Assembly (NCBI GenBank): GCA_028023455.1
Contig: JAQFVV010006238.1
Coordinates: 3,664,572-3,728,571 of the forward strand
Length of the DNA stretch: 64,000 nucleotides
DNA from: Epiperipatus broadwayi
Taxonomy: Eukaryota > Onychophora > Udeonychophora > Euonychophora > Peripatidae
Reading direction: 5' to 3'
Below the pieces are notes generated by a model. It was not told the DNA's origin, made no database searches, and was given only the letters and a program-made list of their open reading frames with translations. Each line of letters starts with the position of its first letter. Within the stretch, counting starts at the first letter, position 1. This document shows positions 11,640-25,264 of the stretch, in pieces. A program made the translations under genes and the position numbers.

Positions 11640-12110
11640 CCAATATCCAAATAAAGGCTAAGCATCTAACCATCCAATTAATGACTATCTAGACTGGTTG
11701 CTAATATTCAACAATCTAGTCTTCTTTTTAATGTTCAGTAATAGTCAGTAATAGCTTTTCTCAAGTGTAGAGTAAAAATAAGAACTTTTATCCACTCCAG
11801 TTAATGAGTAAGGTGAGTAATACCTTCATTAGTACTATCTCCCTGTGGAAGAATTCTGAAGATACCTTTGCTTTATAAGTCTTTCATGGCCAACAATAAC
11901 ACTTCCATTGCTATGGCCTATAATCTGTGTTCAAATTCAGGTCAGGTAAACTTGAAAAATTTTCACATTTCAATAAAGATTTTTCTTTAAGACATGATCC
12001 ATAACTAACTTGATAGACATTTCATATTGATCTGTAAATGGGTATTTAGTGATTTTTAGATGATACAAGATGTCAAAACACTCAAACCCTTACCAGTTGC
12101 CAAACCTATT
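11640..12110. mobile_element. diverged SINE pieces
   Basis: A plus-strand head remnant with TGTTCAAATTCAGGTCAGGT lies at 11930-11950. It is followed by body sequence resembling 7300-7500 (TTTTCACATTTC, then CTCAAACCCTTACC). The preceding 100 bp looks like body sequence of another copy. Edges cannot be drawn. Confidence 0.45.
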
Positions 12111-13118
12111 GAAAATTACATTGTTTTTTGCTCTTTATCTAAGTGGGCTATTTGATTTGGCATTTCCTCTGCATTGGTCTATTTAAAGACCGTTTTTTTG
12201 TTATCGCATACTTTTTTTTATCTTATCCAAGTAGAATGCGATAATAGTTATAATTTAACTTGAAATTATAGTTGTAATCATTTGATTCGTGTCAGCAAAC
12301 CATTTGAAAGTTTAAATTATATGTATATGATTTTTTTTTATGAGAAAGATTAGTAAGTTTATTTTTATAGAAATAATAAAATAAATTGGTTTATGTCAAA
12401 ATAATTAGGAATTAATGTTGTTTTGTTATTAAAGTTGTTTTAGTGACCAGAAATAATAAATATACATAACAGCAGGAAGCATATTGTTAATTATCTGCTA
12501 TAAATTTTTAGTAATGGAATTTTATAAGCTAGTAATTTTATTTGTCTGCTTTAAATTTTTATTTAATGGAATTTCAAAAGCAAGTAATTTCATTTATCCA
12601 GTCTTGTTTTTTGTATTTAAATTTAATAAATGATTACATTGTTTCATATTTAACATCGGAGTATTTAGTTTAAGATAATTTGACGATTTATATTCACACA
12701 CACCAAACTATAAAAAGTGCTTTCTGACATATGTTGGTGAGAGGAAATTAATGTAAAACACAAAATACTATATTTACAATAACTTTGAAAATTTTATCAT
12801 TGAAATATAATCAAGGGACTACTAATATTGATTATTCGGAGAAATCAATGAAAACATAAAATACAATCTTAATTTCCGGAAAAGAGAAAATTGTATTGAA
12901 TTAGAAATTTGTAAGAATTAATAATGTAAGGGTATATATTTTTTGTTTTGTTTAATCTATATTTAGATGAATCGTTAAATTATGTTATTTTTATAAGCAT
13001 GAAGATTACATTGAAGACCGGATGTTATATAGAATGCTTATTTTAATCAGTCTTTTTGAGAATATTCATTTCATTTGTTTTTTAATGTTATGTTCAAGCA
13101 CTAAAGTGAATGTCATAT
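12111..13118. other. no gene seen
   Basis: AT-rich intergenic sequence. Confidence 0.5.
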
Positions 13119-13130
13119 AAACAGTAATAT

Positions 13131-13686
13131 TAAATAGGCAAAATTCTCCATACAGTAGTGCCACCCTGTGCAAACAGAGTAATCAATGGATGCCAGAAAG
13201 CTTGTGCATAAAATTCCCATCTAGTAACTACTCATCTAATATCCCCATAATAGTTTTTGGCTTGTGGCCTTTGTCAGTGAGGAGCCTTGGATCTGAGAGC
13301 ACTGTACCTAGATCTTAGAATCTAATGCAACTCTCCAGCAGCCTCCTTTTATCTCTACTTAACTACAAAACTATGAAAATGAAATTGAAAACATAATATT
13401 TTTAATCTAAGCTCATATCTTACATAGTCATATGGGTCTGAACTCAGTTCAGCACCCATAAATTTTGGTGTCTTTGGCTCTTTAACAACCATAGCCACCA
13501 CTATCCTATTAGGCAGGATTGGTGTTAAACCACTAAACATCACATGATCACCATCTCTTATGCTAGCACATAACTATTATTAAACAGGCAAAACTCTCCA
13601 TACAGTAGTGCCATCCTGAGTTTTGCCTGTTTAATAACAGTTATGTGCTAGCATAAGAGATGGTGATCATGTGATGTTTAGTCATT
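13131..13686 (-). mobile_element. family F long copy, more than unit length, 556 bp
   Basis: On the minus strand from 13611 to 13131 this reads as one family F unit. It starts GGCACTACTGTATGGAGAG, passes the tail (GTGATCATGTGATGTTTAG), a tRNA-like segment (B-box-like GAGTTCAGACCC) and a decayed hammerhead near 13235-13297, and ends again with the starting block. The two AAACAGGC-type blocks are 451 bp apart, which gives a monomer length. The right end (13617-13682) is an inverted duplicate of about 65 bp. Flanking AAACAGTAATAT and AAACAGTAACAT (13119-13130, 13687-13698) are a likely target duplication. Confidence 0.82.
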
Positions 13687-13698
13687 AAACAGTAACAT

Positions 13699-15738
13699 GT
13701 ATAACATTTTCACTCAGCTCATATGATTTTCAAACACCAAAGTAGAGAGCTGAATACAGCACTTTTATTCATCCAAATTGTTATATATTTTACTTTTCTC
13801 AGTTGGAAATCGATTTGATGAATCTTAAGTCCTTAAGTTTCCATGCTACTATTGTGTTAAATTGAGTAGAGCAGAGCTGAAGTTAACAAATATATATATA
13901 TTGTACTGTGTTCGAATATGGGTCCTCGAAACACCGGTCTCTTAGGCAGAGAAGAAACGATAGCTATAAAATATATAACTAGCGTTACATTTCCAGGACA
14001 TAACTTCTTCTCGACTGTTGAGTTCAACACCATGTTCAAAGCACTTTTTTTGTTTGTGTATAAACACGGGCACCAGTTAATTATCCAAGAATGAATAAAT
14101 AATGCGCTTTGAGCAATGGCCACTAACTCAACACCTAAATACCCATGACTAGCTCAGTTGTTTGTAATCATTAATAGATTATACATAATTAGCAGTGAAA
14201 ATAATTGATAAAGATTTGTAAAAGAATTGATAAAAAGAATTGACCGACAAATAGAGTTTTAAATTTTAAGACAATTTATTAACTAACATTAATTTACTAA
14301 ATTTAAACATCTTTATAATTTTTTTTTTAACTAATATAACACACGCACATTTTAAATTAACACACTATAATATATATCTTATGAAAAGCATAAATAATGT
14401 TTGACGTTTATAAAATCATATAGCATTCACAAACACGCACATCAATAGTTCATTTTATGCATGATTATAGATTTCAAATTACTTGTCTTTGGAGGCTTTA
14501 TGAATTTTAATGCAATGGCTATTATGGTATAAACGAAAATAAGCAAATGTTTTACCTAGGATTTTGAACGTAGATTTAGAACTTTGTTTTCTTCTTGTTT
14601 GCTACTTCTTCCAGCCAGCTGGGATGTTTCCTTGATGAGTTTTCTTATTATTTACGATCATTACTATTGGAGACAATTAGATACTGATGGAGATTTCCAA
14701 GTTGTTAAGCTGACATTATTTCACGGGTAGATCTTGCTGTTTTCATCGGACATCAGGCTGTGGAGAGGCATGTATTTCCCAAAAACTGCTCAGCACTGCA
14801 TTTTGTTTCTGGATACAATTAACTCAACTGATTGTCCTCTCTTGACTTAACTGACTCAATTAATTTCTGAACTGATTGTCCGATAAAATTTTTATTATTT
14901 ATACCTGCGAAGCAGACGTGTTGTTTTATATTTTAATTAATAGCCATCGCTGTGCTTTTGAATTTTTTAACTTTCATTTATTTATAATAACATTTATTAT
15001 GCATACATTTATTCTATTATTGACAATCGCACATATATACACCCATATATAACTAGTTTTAAGATTACTTTTCTTTAATTTGAATGAAAAGAGATTTGTA
15101 TTTTTTTAAAACTTTAAATTATATTTCAACTAATAATAATAGACTCTACTACCTTTTATAAAATTTTCGTTTAACTTTTCGAACCATACTCCCCTCCCCC
15201 CTTTTAATCAATTATTTTCTAACTTTTATTTCAACAACTAATGATAGAAAACTATTTGACTCTTATCTTTTTCGAAAACAAACCGTAATAAACTCTTCAA
15301 CATGTACGTTTTTCTTTTACGAAAGATTATTTTAATAATTTTTTTAGATACAATTATATGTGCCAATATTCAATATTGGTACAATATAAAGCCAATCAGT
15401 TCCATTTAACATCTTGAAATGTATTAACGATAATTTCCAAGAATTCACTTCTTTATATGTTTCATACAAAATTAAAAAAAAAATGAAAAAGCTCTGAAGA
15501 AGTCAGATAGATAGTCAAAACTGTCCTACACTTTAATAAAGAGCATTGTGAAAAAGTGTGAAGAACTGAATTTTGTAAAACACTGCAAAGTATTGAAAGA
15601 GTTTTTAATATACTTATCCATCATTTGCCATGATTAGCAAATTTAAAATGATCATTCATATTGTAGATCAATTAAGTACTGTTATTGCTTATTGTAAATA
15701 ATCTAGACATTTTTTACTAGTGCAGTATCAAACTTATT
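13699..15738. other. no gene seen
   Basis: About 2 kb with no supportable gene. An open frame at 13857-14123 shows no family motif. A C-rich run sits at 15191-15201. Confidence 0.5.
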
Positions 15739-16047
15739 CTGATACAAAGGTAATCATCCTTGTTACCCAAGAGGTGTACTTTAATATTCAGAAGTCTTAT
15801 CTTACCATATAATAATAAATTGTCCAAGCACTTTACTACTCTTACACAATGCTTTATTTACCACCCTTTCTTACAGTTTACAGTTTCGATTGCCCCAGCA
15901 ATCTTCTTCAGAACTTTATATCTCCTAACCTCAACTGTTACAATCAAATTTTATCTTGTGACTTGGATCGAGAGCTTATTATTATTTAACATCACTAATT
16001 GAATAATAAAGCATGGTACTTGTGTGTAGAATGATTATCTTTGTATC
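15739..16047 (-). mobile_element. small inverted-repeat element with hammerhead core
   Basis: Imperfect terminal inverted repeats (CTGATACAAAGGTAATCAT on the left, the complement with one change on the right) enclose about 310 bp. TATT occurs on both sides and may be a 4-bp duplication. On the minus strand at 15882-15911 lies CTGAAGA, then a perfect 6-bp stem II (GATTGC/GCAATC), then GAAAC: all invariant core bases. Stem I is weak (AGTT with AACT). A related, damaged core is at 60.6 kb. The mix of inverted termini and ribozyme is unexplained. Confidence 0.65.
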
Positions 16048-17397
16048 AGTATTATTGTTTAACAAAATCACTAATCATCATCATCTTTTGGGATTTAGTT
16101 GAAAAATTAACTTTCCAGGATCTTTTTATTTTTTAATACCAAATTCAATGTGCTGGTCATTAAGTGAATTAAACTTGTCAATGAAAGTTTTGTCATATGT
16201 TGTATATATGTATTATAACAATAGCTCTATATAAGTCAGTATTTAGAGAAAATATAAAAAGGCTTTTATACAATTTATCTAAGTGGAAAAAGAGTTAAGA
16301 AATTTGGAATAAAATCACAGAATAAAAAAATAAACTGTGGCAAAAAATTGAGGGTAAGCAAATAAAGGTTTTGGCACATTATCAAAGGAGTAATAACAAA
16401 TTTTAGATGGCATGTAATTCATAAATTTGGAAGTAAAATACAAAGATAACCAACAATATTAATTAAATGGAGTTGATGCAGTGGGGTGGGTGGAGGCTGT
16501 GATTCTGAAGTTGGTGGGGGCATAGAAGATGGATGTAATATCGTGTCATAAGATCCTGAAATTTTTAATATTACCTCATGTTTAGATTTTCATAGATTTT
16601 TTTTTCTTTTTTAACTGTTTGAACTGTATATTTTATTATATATACATACATATATATATAAATTAGAAGTTAATTTCATTATTATTATTATTTGGAGAAT
16701 TGGAAAATCTTTATTAGATATCAGCTATATCTGTAATTGTATAAGAAATACAAATGATGGTACAGGATATTTATAGTTAATATATTAGAATTTAATATTT
16801 CCATAATTTAATTAAGTTGGTTAAAAATTTTGTTGTATTGATTAATAAAACATTTTTGGTATTATATATATTCTACTTATTTAAATTTATATATATAAAT
16901 AGAAAACCAATTTTTTTAAATATATATATTTCCATTTTCAATATGTGTGTATGTAATTAATAAATAAACCAGATAAATATCTATAACTAATCAAATCCAT
17001 CAGATTTACAATATTTTCTCAAGGTTGTTATAGCTCTCCTGATGACATGGGGTTTCTAGTGAAATGAATTTGTAGTAAAAGATTGATGTGGGAGAATTTT
17101 CACTGAGAGTAAGCTTAGACCAATGTAGCAACAAATCTGAAAAATTTGATTGGTTACACATACCTGTATATATAATTTTAACTTTGTGATAAATAATAGT
17201 AACTCTATTAGTGTTCATAAATTATCAGATAATTAACTTATATGAAAGTCATCTTAAAGTAAAATATCTCCAATTCAAAACCAAAGACATATAACATTAT
17301 TAATTGTACTAAGATTTTATGGGGATCATTAAATGTGATTACCCTAATCAAATATAAGATCATTCCATTTTCTGAAAGAAGTGAATAGTTAAAAATG
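16048..17397. other. no gene seen
   Basis: AT-rich with TA dinucleotide runs near 16640-16660 and 16880-16925. Nothing recognised. Confidence 0.5.
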
Positions 17398-17414
17398 AAG
17401 ATTAACACACACTT

Positions 17415-17504
17415 GTCAAGCGTTGGTGGCCTAGCGGTTAGCATAGCTGCCTTCCGAGCATCTGGCCCGGGTTCTCTTCCTGGTCAACACTTTGACATAT
17501 AAAA
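17415..17504 (+). mobile_element. mini-SINE, tRNA-like, 90 bp, perfect 17-bp TSD
   Basis: Perfect direct repeats AAGATTAACACACACTT (17398-17414, 17505-17521) enclose GTCAAGCGTTGGTGGCC and onward, a tRNA-like body with A box GGCCTAGCGG and B box GGTTCTCTTCC, then TTTGACATAT and a short A tail. This is the clearest copy for defining the full length of the element. Confidence 0.92.
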
Positions 17505-17639
17505 AAGATTAACACACACTTATATAAAGTATCATATATATTTGAATTATATTAAATGTAAAAGCTAAATAAAATAAATTTCTAATCTAATAAAAATCAG
17601 TAAATATCATTTGAATATTTACTGGAAAGTGATTGTTAT

Positions 17640-17770
17640 GAATATTGCATGAAAAACAGCCTCTACTGTAATGTGTTTAAATCCTTATTCCCAGACTGGT
17701 TTCTTTTCTAATGTTTGCCTTTAGCAATGAAATTTGGGATTCCTATCTGAGGGAAAATAATTAATGGAAA
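17640..17770 (-). repeat. old family F remnant
   Basis: CCCAGACTGGTTTCTTTTCT and the following bases resemble the antisense of the family F ribozyme block (CCCCAGACTAGTTTCTGGCT). Strongly diverged; low confidence. Confidence 0.4.
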
Positions 17771-18260
17771 AAAAAAAAGAGTAAAAAAATATAAATACTG
17801 ACCTGGAATCAGATCTGTATAACTGTTTGGGAATATTGCCTAGGGTTCAAAACCTTAGGATTTGTAGCTTGAATGGTGAAATATAAGTTAGAAACAGTTG
17901 TTATCTACATAACTGCATTACCAGCTTTGGATTCCAAGTCTCATTAATGAAGACAAAAGACAGAAATCAGTTTAGGAATAGAAATATAGATCCAATAACA
18001 TGTGGTATTCATTGCATGCTCAAGTTTACTATAATACTACTAGAATAGAGAGATACTCTTGATTTATCATGTTTGAATTGGAGAAAGAATTTGTTGTTAC
18101 TAGTACATGTCAATATGCTAATCAGTATTCACTAATGTAGTAAAGTTAATCTAATATATGTGCTGCAATTCTAATGATAGTTGACAAGCTGATAAATAAT
18201 TTTACAGCTTTTCAGTCATGTAATGCAGATAATATAAAAGTATCACCATGTGTAAATCTG
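17771..18260. other. no gene seen
   Basis: AT-rich sequence ahead of the LINE; may include unrecognised 5' parts of it. Confidence 0.4.
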
Positions 18261-18269
18261 CTCCAGATT

Positions 18270-20660
18270 CCTATGCACATATCTGTCTAATAAAACAACA
18301 CACCTGGACATGAGGGTATATTAGATGGGCTCTGGGATATCCTTCCACTGTCAGAGTTCCACAAGCACTTGAAACCAATGATGTTTACCAAAGCCGGACA
18401 CAATATGATAGAGCCAATATACAAATATTTCAAACAAAAGCTGCAGTCACATTGTGCCTTCACAACACCTGAAGATCTATTTGGCCAACCAGAGTTAGAT
18501 AAACCTTTCCATGCTACTGATTTCTTGCTGAAGCTAAGCACAATTCCAAACTCTTGTCATCCAGGGCCACATGGAATTCCCAAATTTGTATTTTCACGTC
18601 TTAGTCAGTTTAGCACCACATATCTATGTGATTTAGAAATTATCTATCACAAATATTGTTTAACATAAAAGATCTATATCCAGTCCCCTTAGTTTAATTC
18701 ATCAAAAAGCAAGCTTCAATATCCAATCTATCTAATCTGCGACCAATCTCCATGAGCCCCCTTGGTATTAAAATTCTGGAAAAGGTTCTAAAAGATAAAA
18801 TTGAACCATATCTCCTCCCTCTATTATCACCAATGCAACATGCAAAAAAAGGCTCCTCAGCAGGCCAAGCTGCCCTCATTTCCAAAACCATTGTAAATTC
18901 AGTTAGAGAGCAGAAAAAATATGCTCCAACGACTGTTCAAATTGACATTTAGGCTGCTTTTGACTCAGTCCCTAATTGAGACACTTACAGACACCAAAAT
19001 ACCTCGCTATCTCTTATACCTACTAACCAATCTATTCCTTAGTCATGAATCCATATTACAATTAATGGTAGAACATCACCCTCCTTTTCTCGCCACCAAT
19101 TCATACCTCAAGTATCTCCATTCAATTCGTTATTATTTATGTTCTACATTAACCCTCTCATAAACAAAATACAACAAAAATTACAAGGAATCCAAATTCC
19201 ACACACTGGACTATATATACCGTGTATTGCATACATGGATGATTTTACTATTTTTCTTACATCCAAAAAACAACTACCTACTCTGGAAAAAATACTTAAT
19301 GAATATACCCTCAAATATAAACTCAAAATCAATATTAAGAAAACATCAGCTTGGCTTCTTTACACTGGCAAGATAAATACACAAGTTTATCATGGGAAAC
19401 CAACTAATTTCCTTGGGTTTCCTTTCTACCTAGAGCCCTCTGCAATGAGACAAAAGATCCAGAAAAAACTAAAAGATGATGCTGAATATACAACCACCTC
19501 TCTCTCCAAAACCTACCTCTCACTATATGCAAAAGTATGCATTTTCAATCAGCTTGTAACTACAAAAATAACCTATTACTCACACTTTGTCCATTTACTC
19601 ACTCTGCAGCAAGCTATTATGGCACAGAAAAGTAGTCTCCATCTCTGTAAAATGACTAGTCTTCAAAAACCAGAAATGGATTAGGTCTTCACTCCATACA
19701 AATTTTTCACAAACAAAAAAGTATTATTCTCCTAACTGCACTGATAAGAAGTTTTCCAGCTCTTGAATGCATCCCTCAAATAACACCCACAGACTGACCA
19801 TCACCTTCACACAAATATTTGTCTTTGCTCGTAAACTAATTTCAAAGCATTTATGATCAGGTGTCTTTTTTGGGTGTTGGTCGATACACCTATTGGACTA
19901 TTTATAATATGCTATACCCAGAAATAACCACAGATCCTCACTCACCCATGCTAAATATGAATAATAGTCGTTTGATGCAGCAATTTAAAAAATGGTCAAT
20001 TTTTCGACTTTCTTTTAAAGGTAAGTCTTCATGCTCTACCTACCTCCTATTTCCTTAAATACCACAGGTTTTACAACAAAATTGGTGCTGTTTGTTCCTT
20101 GTGCCACAGGGAAGAAGAAACACAACTGCATCTATTTCACACCTGCATAGCTCTAACAAATACCCGAGAAATTATGGTTAACACATATAGACAAAATAAC
20201 ATAACACTTGATAACCTAATAGAGACACTCAGTAAAGGCTCAATACCAGCAGCTCGTGCAGCAACTTTTTGTTTATATAGTTTTTGGTGCACCAGATGTA
20301 CTTTCTGCCTTGGAGACTATACCACAAAGCACCCAGCCACATTCTCTAATAAGCTCAAACAACTGAAGGCCAGAGATGGCAAAATTGCACACCCAGATAT
20401 ATTTGCTGCTATATGGTCACTATTAAAAACATGAGACAAACCATAACCTCAAAAAAACATAACAAATTATGACTTTTCTGTAACAAGAACAATTTTTTTT
20501 TTTGTCGTTTGTTTTATATATCCCTTCTTTAAAAATTTTTTCTGTTTGTTCCAAAGCTATATATTTTTAATCCACGCATTTTCAACAATGTAATTTTTGG
20601 TAAACAACAAATTCATGTAATCTATTTTTGTACAATAAAGTATATTATTGAAACACTAAT
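18270..20660 (+). pseudogene. LINE reverse transcriptase with C-terminal zinc finger, frameshifted
   Basis: Successive frames give parts of a non-LTR retrotransposon polyprotein. A linker with PGPHGIPKFVFSRL (18570-18610) corresponds to the PGxDGI box. MSPLGIKILEKVL to VQIDI (18752-18951) precedes a stop and AAFDSVP, the A motif. The YMDDF catalytic box is at about 19230, then INIKKTSAW and NFLGFPF. From 19139 to 19683 the frame is open (181 codons), followed by stops and frameshifts to a frame with CSLCHREEETQLHLFHTC (about 20095-20150), a C2HC-type finger, ending in a stop at about 20434. A 3' UTR reaches AATAAAG at 20635-20641. No endonuclease domain is seen, so it is 5' truncated. Clade not assigned. 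Confidence 0.85.
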
Positions 20661-22019
20661 TTTCTCAACTAATGGATTTCAGGTGAAATTCAAACTTAAA
20701 CGAGATGGCTAGATGCCATTATTAATTTGAAACTTATAGTCACAAATTATGGGTAAGAGCCTAAGAATCTCATTTTAATAAATCATATAATCAATTAATT
20801 GTAAATATTTAATAAACACAAATACTATGACTTTTATCTGTGATTTGCTAACTGTAAGCTCAAATTATAATGTGTTATCATCTTGTTTGAGTTTGAGTTT
20901 TACCCCGAGTTTCATCATAAGTCAGAAAATAAAGCTTTCGTCTGAGTTAATCAGAATAGCATATTGACAGCACATGAAACAGTCATCTATTTTTTTTTTT
21001 ATGTTACACACGCACACATATTTGCACACATACACTGCACAAATTTATTTTCCAAATGTATGTTTTTTAACAGGCTGTCATTTACATATACACAATCATT
21101 CTTTACCAAGCAAGAAATTACAACACTTGATTTAAACTTATATGTAGATTTTAAATTTAATAAAATTCGAACAACTACATGTTTATTTTAAATTCAGAAT
21201 AATTTTTATTTTAAATAGTGTATCTCCTTCAGTTCATGCTCGGAGATCTTATATTTTCTAAATATTATGACTAACTCTTACACTTTTTTTTATATATCAA
21301 AGAGTTGACCGAACTCATACTTTAAGCAAAAAATTGTAGACAATGGAGAAATTAAAAGACGAGACTAATAGTTCCTAAGATGCATTTCCAGCGTTTAGAT
21401 CTTTTCAGTTTGGCAAAGCAAAACATAGTTTCAATATATACATGTTATTTTTAAAAATATTATAATATTTTTAATAACAACATCTTATTTCAAAAGAGTT
21501 TAATATTTTAAATTTTAAGCTTTTATTTTTTATTTTTTAAGTTTAATATATGTACATCATTTTAGTTATAACTGCTTTTAAGAATTGTTATTGAAAATTT
21601 TTGTATTAATATATTTCTCATTTTAAAGATAAAAATCATTAAAAAGGATGAGAAAAGAGAACAATAAATTATATAATGATTTTATTTTTTAAAAAGTTTT
21701 GCTTTGTAAGGTAGCGGAAATATAAAAGAAAGGTATAATTTTTTTCTTTCTTTCATTTTCCAAAAATTAAAATGTTTAATTATAAACACGTTTTGTTTGC
21801 ATTTTAATATTTATTACGAATTTTTAATAATATGAAATTGCAATGAAAAAAGAAAAGAAAAAGAAATGACAATTGTTGTCTGCAGTAAAAGAATGTTTGA
21901 TGGCGAAAACGATAAGTGAAAGTCAAAAAGTCGCCAAAGTTTAGGTAAATCATGGACTGAGCATTGTAGGGTGTTTTAGCACTATGTTGGGAAAACTATA
22001 ACATTTTTATTCTATAGTC
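20661..22019. other. no gene seen
   Basis: AT-rich. An ATGGCGAAAACG at 21900 starts no useful frame. Confidence 0.45.
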
Positions 22020-22690
22020 ATTTCTTGATACTTATCTGGCCAACTCTGGATTAATACCCAATTTAGACTTCCATTTTCAAATATTAAATAGCTGGATAGT
22101 TAGATTGCCCCATTCTTTGAAACACATTCTAGATGTGGTTAGTAAAAAAGTTCTGCTGAGAATTCTACACCATGGAAGGTGTCACTATATAGTTTTCTAT
22201 ATATCTACAAAGCAGTGAATGTTTCTAACTAACATTAGATTTCTGCCAATGGTAGTTATTTGTTGCCATCTTAATGCTTTATTCCATTATTTAAATTTTA
22301 GAGCATAGTCATATACTTTATCCGTTAAAATACCTACTTTTTTGTTTTATTGTATCATGCAGGGATTTACAGGTATGTTTTGTTCACAAAATTAGTTGTT
22401 TGCCATCAATGTTTGCCTTCAGGATGTTTGCCATCAGGATATTGTTTGTACTAAGAGCACAAGCTTCCAATCTTGCTCAGATTAATATTTTAATCAAGGA
22501 TATTTACCTGTAAAACCAATTGATTTGTAGTTTTCCATCTTCAATTTTCTTTATCTATGTGGTTTGGCAGACTAAAATTTAAGGTTTGTTGACCATGATC
22601 TGATTCTGTCACTTCTATTGCTCAAACTTCTGATGAATTCCTGAGCAATAATCATTTGGTTATTATTTTTATTTCAATTAATCTGCTTTT
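22020..22690 (+). mobile_element. diverged tRNA-derived SINE pieces
   Basis: At 22618-22665 the tail signature CTCAAACTTCTGATGAATTC then CTGAGCAATAATCATTTGG is clear. Upstream blocks near 22020-22110 resemble the SINE body. The head cannot be identified with confidence. Confidence 0.45.
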
Positions 22691-25264
22691 ATGAAGAGGG
22701 TTTTTTTTAAAATATTGTTTGTCATAATCAAGCTGCCATCAATTCTTATTGATTGTAAAAAGCTACTCTATCGGGTTGTAAAATTTTCTGTATAATAAGT
22801 AGATGTACATAATTTTCTCCTGTTTCAGTTTGCAATAAATATGATTATGATCAACTGTTCCAATATCACCCAAAGTCACTACTATCCAATATAAGTATTA
22901 GTGATAACATGTAAAGAAAAAGTAAAACAAATAAAAGGAAGCAAGATGTAGTAGAAAAAAATACAGCAGCAATATTAACAACAATAAATACAATAGATAC
23001 ATTTTAGATGAAAAATCATTAGATGAAAAAAATTATATCTATCACATTCCAGGTTTTCCGTTGTTATTTTATAAGCATAATCTCTAGGATAGTGATATAT
23101 TATATAGGGTATGTATGCTCGTAATGATGCCTAGGATAGTGATCATATACATTCTCTTAATAGCGCAAGAAAGAATCTAAATGGAATATATGGAAAAAAA
23201 AAAAAGTCTGAAAATGCATTGAAATCATTCTTTTTTTTTTTGTATTATATTAAATTAATCACTTTGAATACTGAAACTTCTTTTTTTTTTTTCAAAAAAT
23301 AACTTGCATTAAACTTGAATATATTATATTAGATGTAAATTATGTAATTTGTTTTAAATTATTAATTGCTTTATACCTAAAATTTTATTTATGTATAGAT
23401 GATTCTATGTTAGTATATACTGTAGGATGGTGTTAAACACAGTACTTGGGTTCTGAATGGAGCTATGTGATCAGCATGCAATATTTATTAGCTATTTAAA
23501 TGAAGCATATAAATCCGCATAGACGAGATACATTATTTTATTAATATATTAAAAAAAGATTGTATAAGTGATCAGCTTAAGCTACATGGCTTTAATTAAT
23601 GTTTACAGTGTATTGTGATTACTTTTGGTAATTGTTATTTAAGTCATCTCAGCTATTGTCAATTGTACCTCTTACCAAACTATCTCCCATGCTTGAAATC
23701 TCTTTCTTTTGCTCTACTTTACCTATGACTATTTGTTTCTGTTAAAGTCATTAGTCAGTTTTCTCTTTTTTCCTCTTTCCTCTTACATTTTAACAGTCTC
23801 TTCCAATGTGTCTTATAATTTCTCTGTCTTTAAGAACATGACAAATCAATTTTCTTATTCCCTTTTTAATTTCCTTAAGAAAAAATCTCTCAGTTAATTT
23901 CAATTTTTATAAATTCCTAATCTTGCCAAGTTATCATTTTTATTCTTATACAAATCTACAAATCATATTCCTGTGAAAAGGCAAGTGTATCTCTCTCCAA
24001 GTTATTTACAGTGCCATCTCTGAATCAACACATATGATACATCATAACATAAAGAAAATTTTAAAGTGCTCCTTGCCTGGATCAATTTTATTATGAAATG
24101 GATAGGGTGTTTGTATCTTTGTAGATCAGCTTTGGTGTTCTTCCTGTCATCACATAATATTGCAAACCGTTTGAAAATGTACACTTTTAATCATTTCAAA
24201 CATTTTAATAGTAATTTGTCCAATTTAAAACAAATAAAATATTAGCACATTGTTCCATAGAGAGCTATCATGTTTTACATTATAACCAAAGTACCTGCCC
24301 TATAAAGACTATGGTTTTCTTTAATTGTTTACTTTAACAATTTTTTTTAAAGATCTAATGAAAATTAAACAAAACATTTTAATATTATATAAATAAATAT
24401 GATAAATGTACCTGGTCATTTTTGTATTATAGTTTATTAATGGTGGAAATACTTCCTAGCCTGCTTGAAATGCCACTGTTTTTGTAATACGTTTTTTTTA
24501 ATTAGTTGCTTTAAAACATTTTTTTTTGCTTTGTGGAATTATTTGCTTTGAATAAAATGCTTGTAATCAAATTAAGCCTCTAAATTAAAATTAAAAATTT
24601 TAAATATACCTGTTTCCTTTGATATGTTAATTTAACAGGTGTTATGAAAAACTATTAATGGTGGAATTACTGTCTTTGCATAAAATATTTTTTGTAATGC
24701 AGACAAATGTAATAATTTTTTTCATTGTTGACATGTGACAGCATTACAAACAAACATACATTCACCAATCAGACAATAGAGAACATAGGGATTTTATATA
24801 TAAGATTCATGATCGAGATATGCTAACACCTTAAATTTTTTTTGGTGAACAGATAAACTATAATACTATGTAACACATATATTATTCATAGGTAACACTA
24901 CAAAAGCTTGGAGATAGGATCAGTCATCTTTTTATTGGAATACATTCTGAACAGCTATAAAGTCTGAAATTTATTTTTTTACTTGTCTTAATTGCCCATA
25001 TTTTTGCATTATTTAGGGGGTGTAATTAAAATAGAATACTTAACTATTCGTATTCTTATATCTAATTTCAAGTTTTTTTTGTAAATCATCATTTCCATCA
25101 TCAGTTGTTCTGTTTTGTTGCTGTATTTATATTAGCCATTAGTTTCATCTCAGACTTAATAAATTTTATCTTAAGATTTATTGATCTTAGCAAAAAGTGA
25201 AATTCTGGTTAAAATCTTAAAAATGCAAATGAATTAATATATCATGCACAATTATGAAAGCTGG
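22691..25264. other. no gene seen
   Basis: About 2.6 kb of AT-rich DNA with T runs near 23231 and 23280. A pyrimidine-rich open frame at 23709-23897 is not supported by any motif. Confidence 0.5.
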
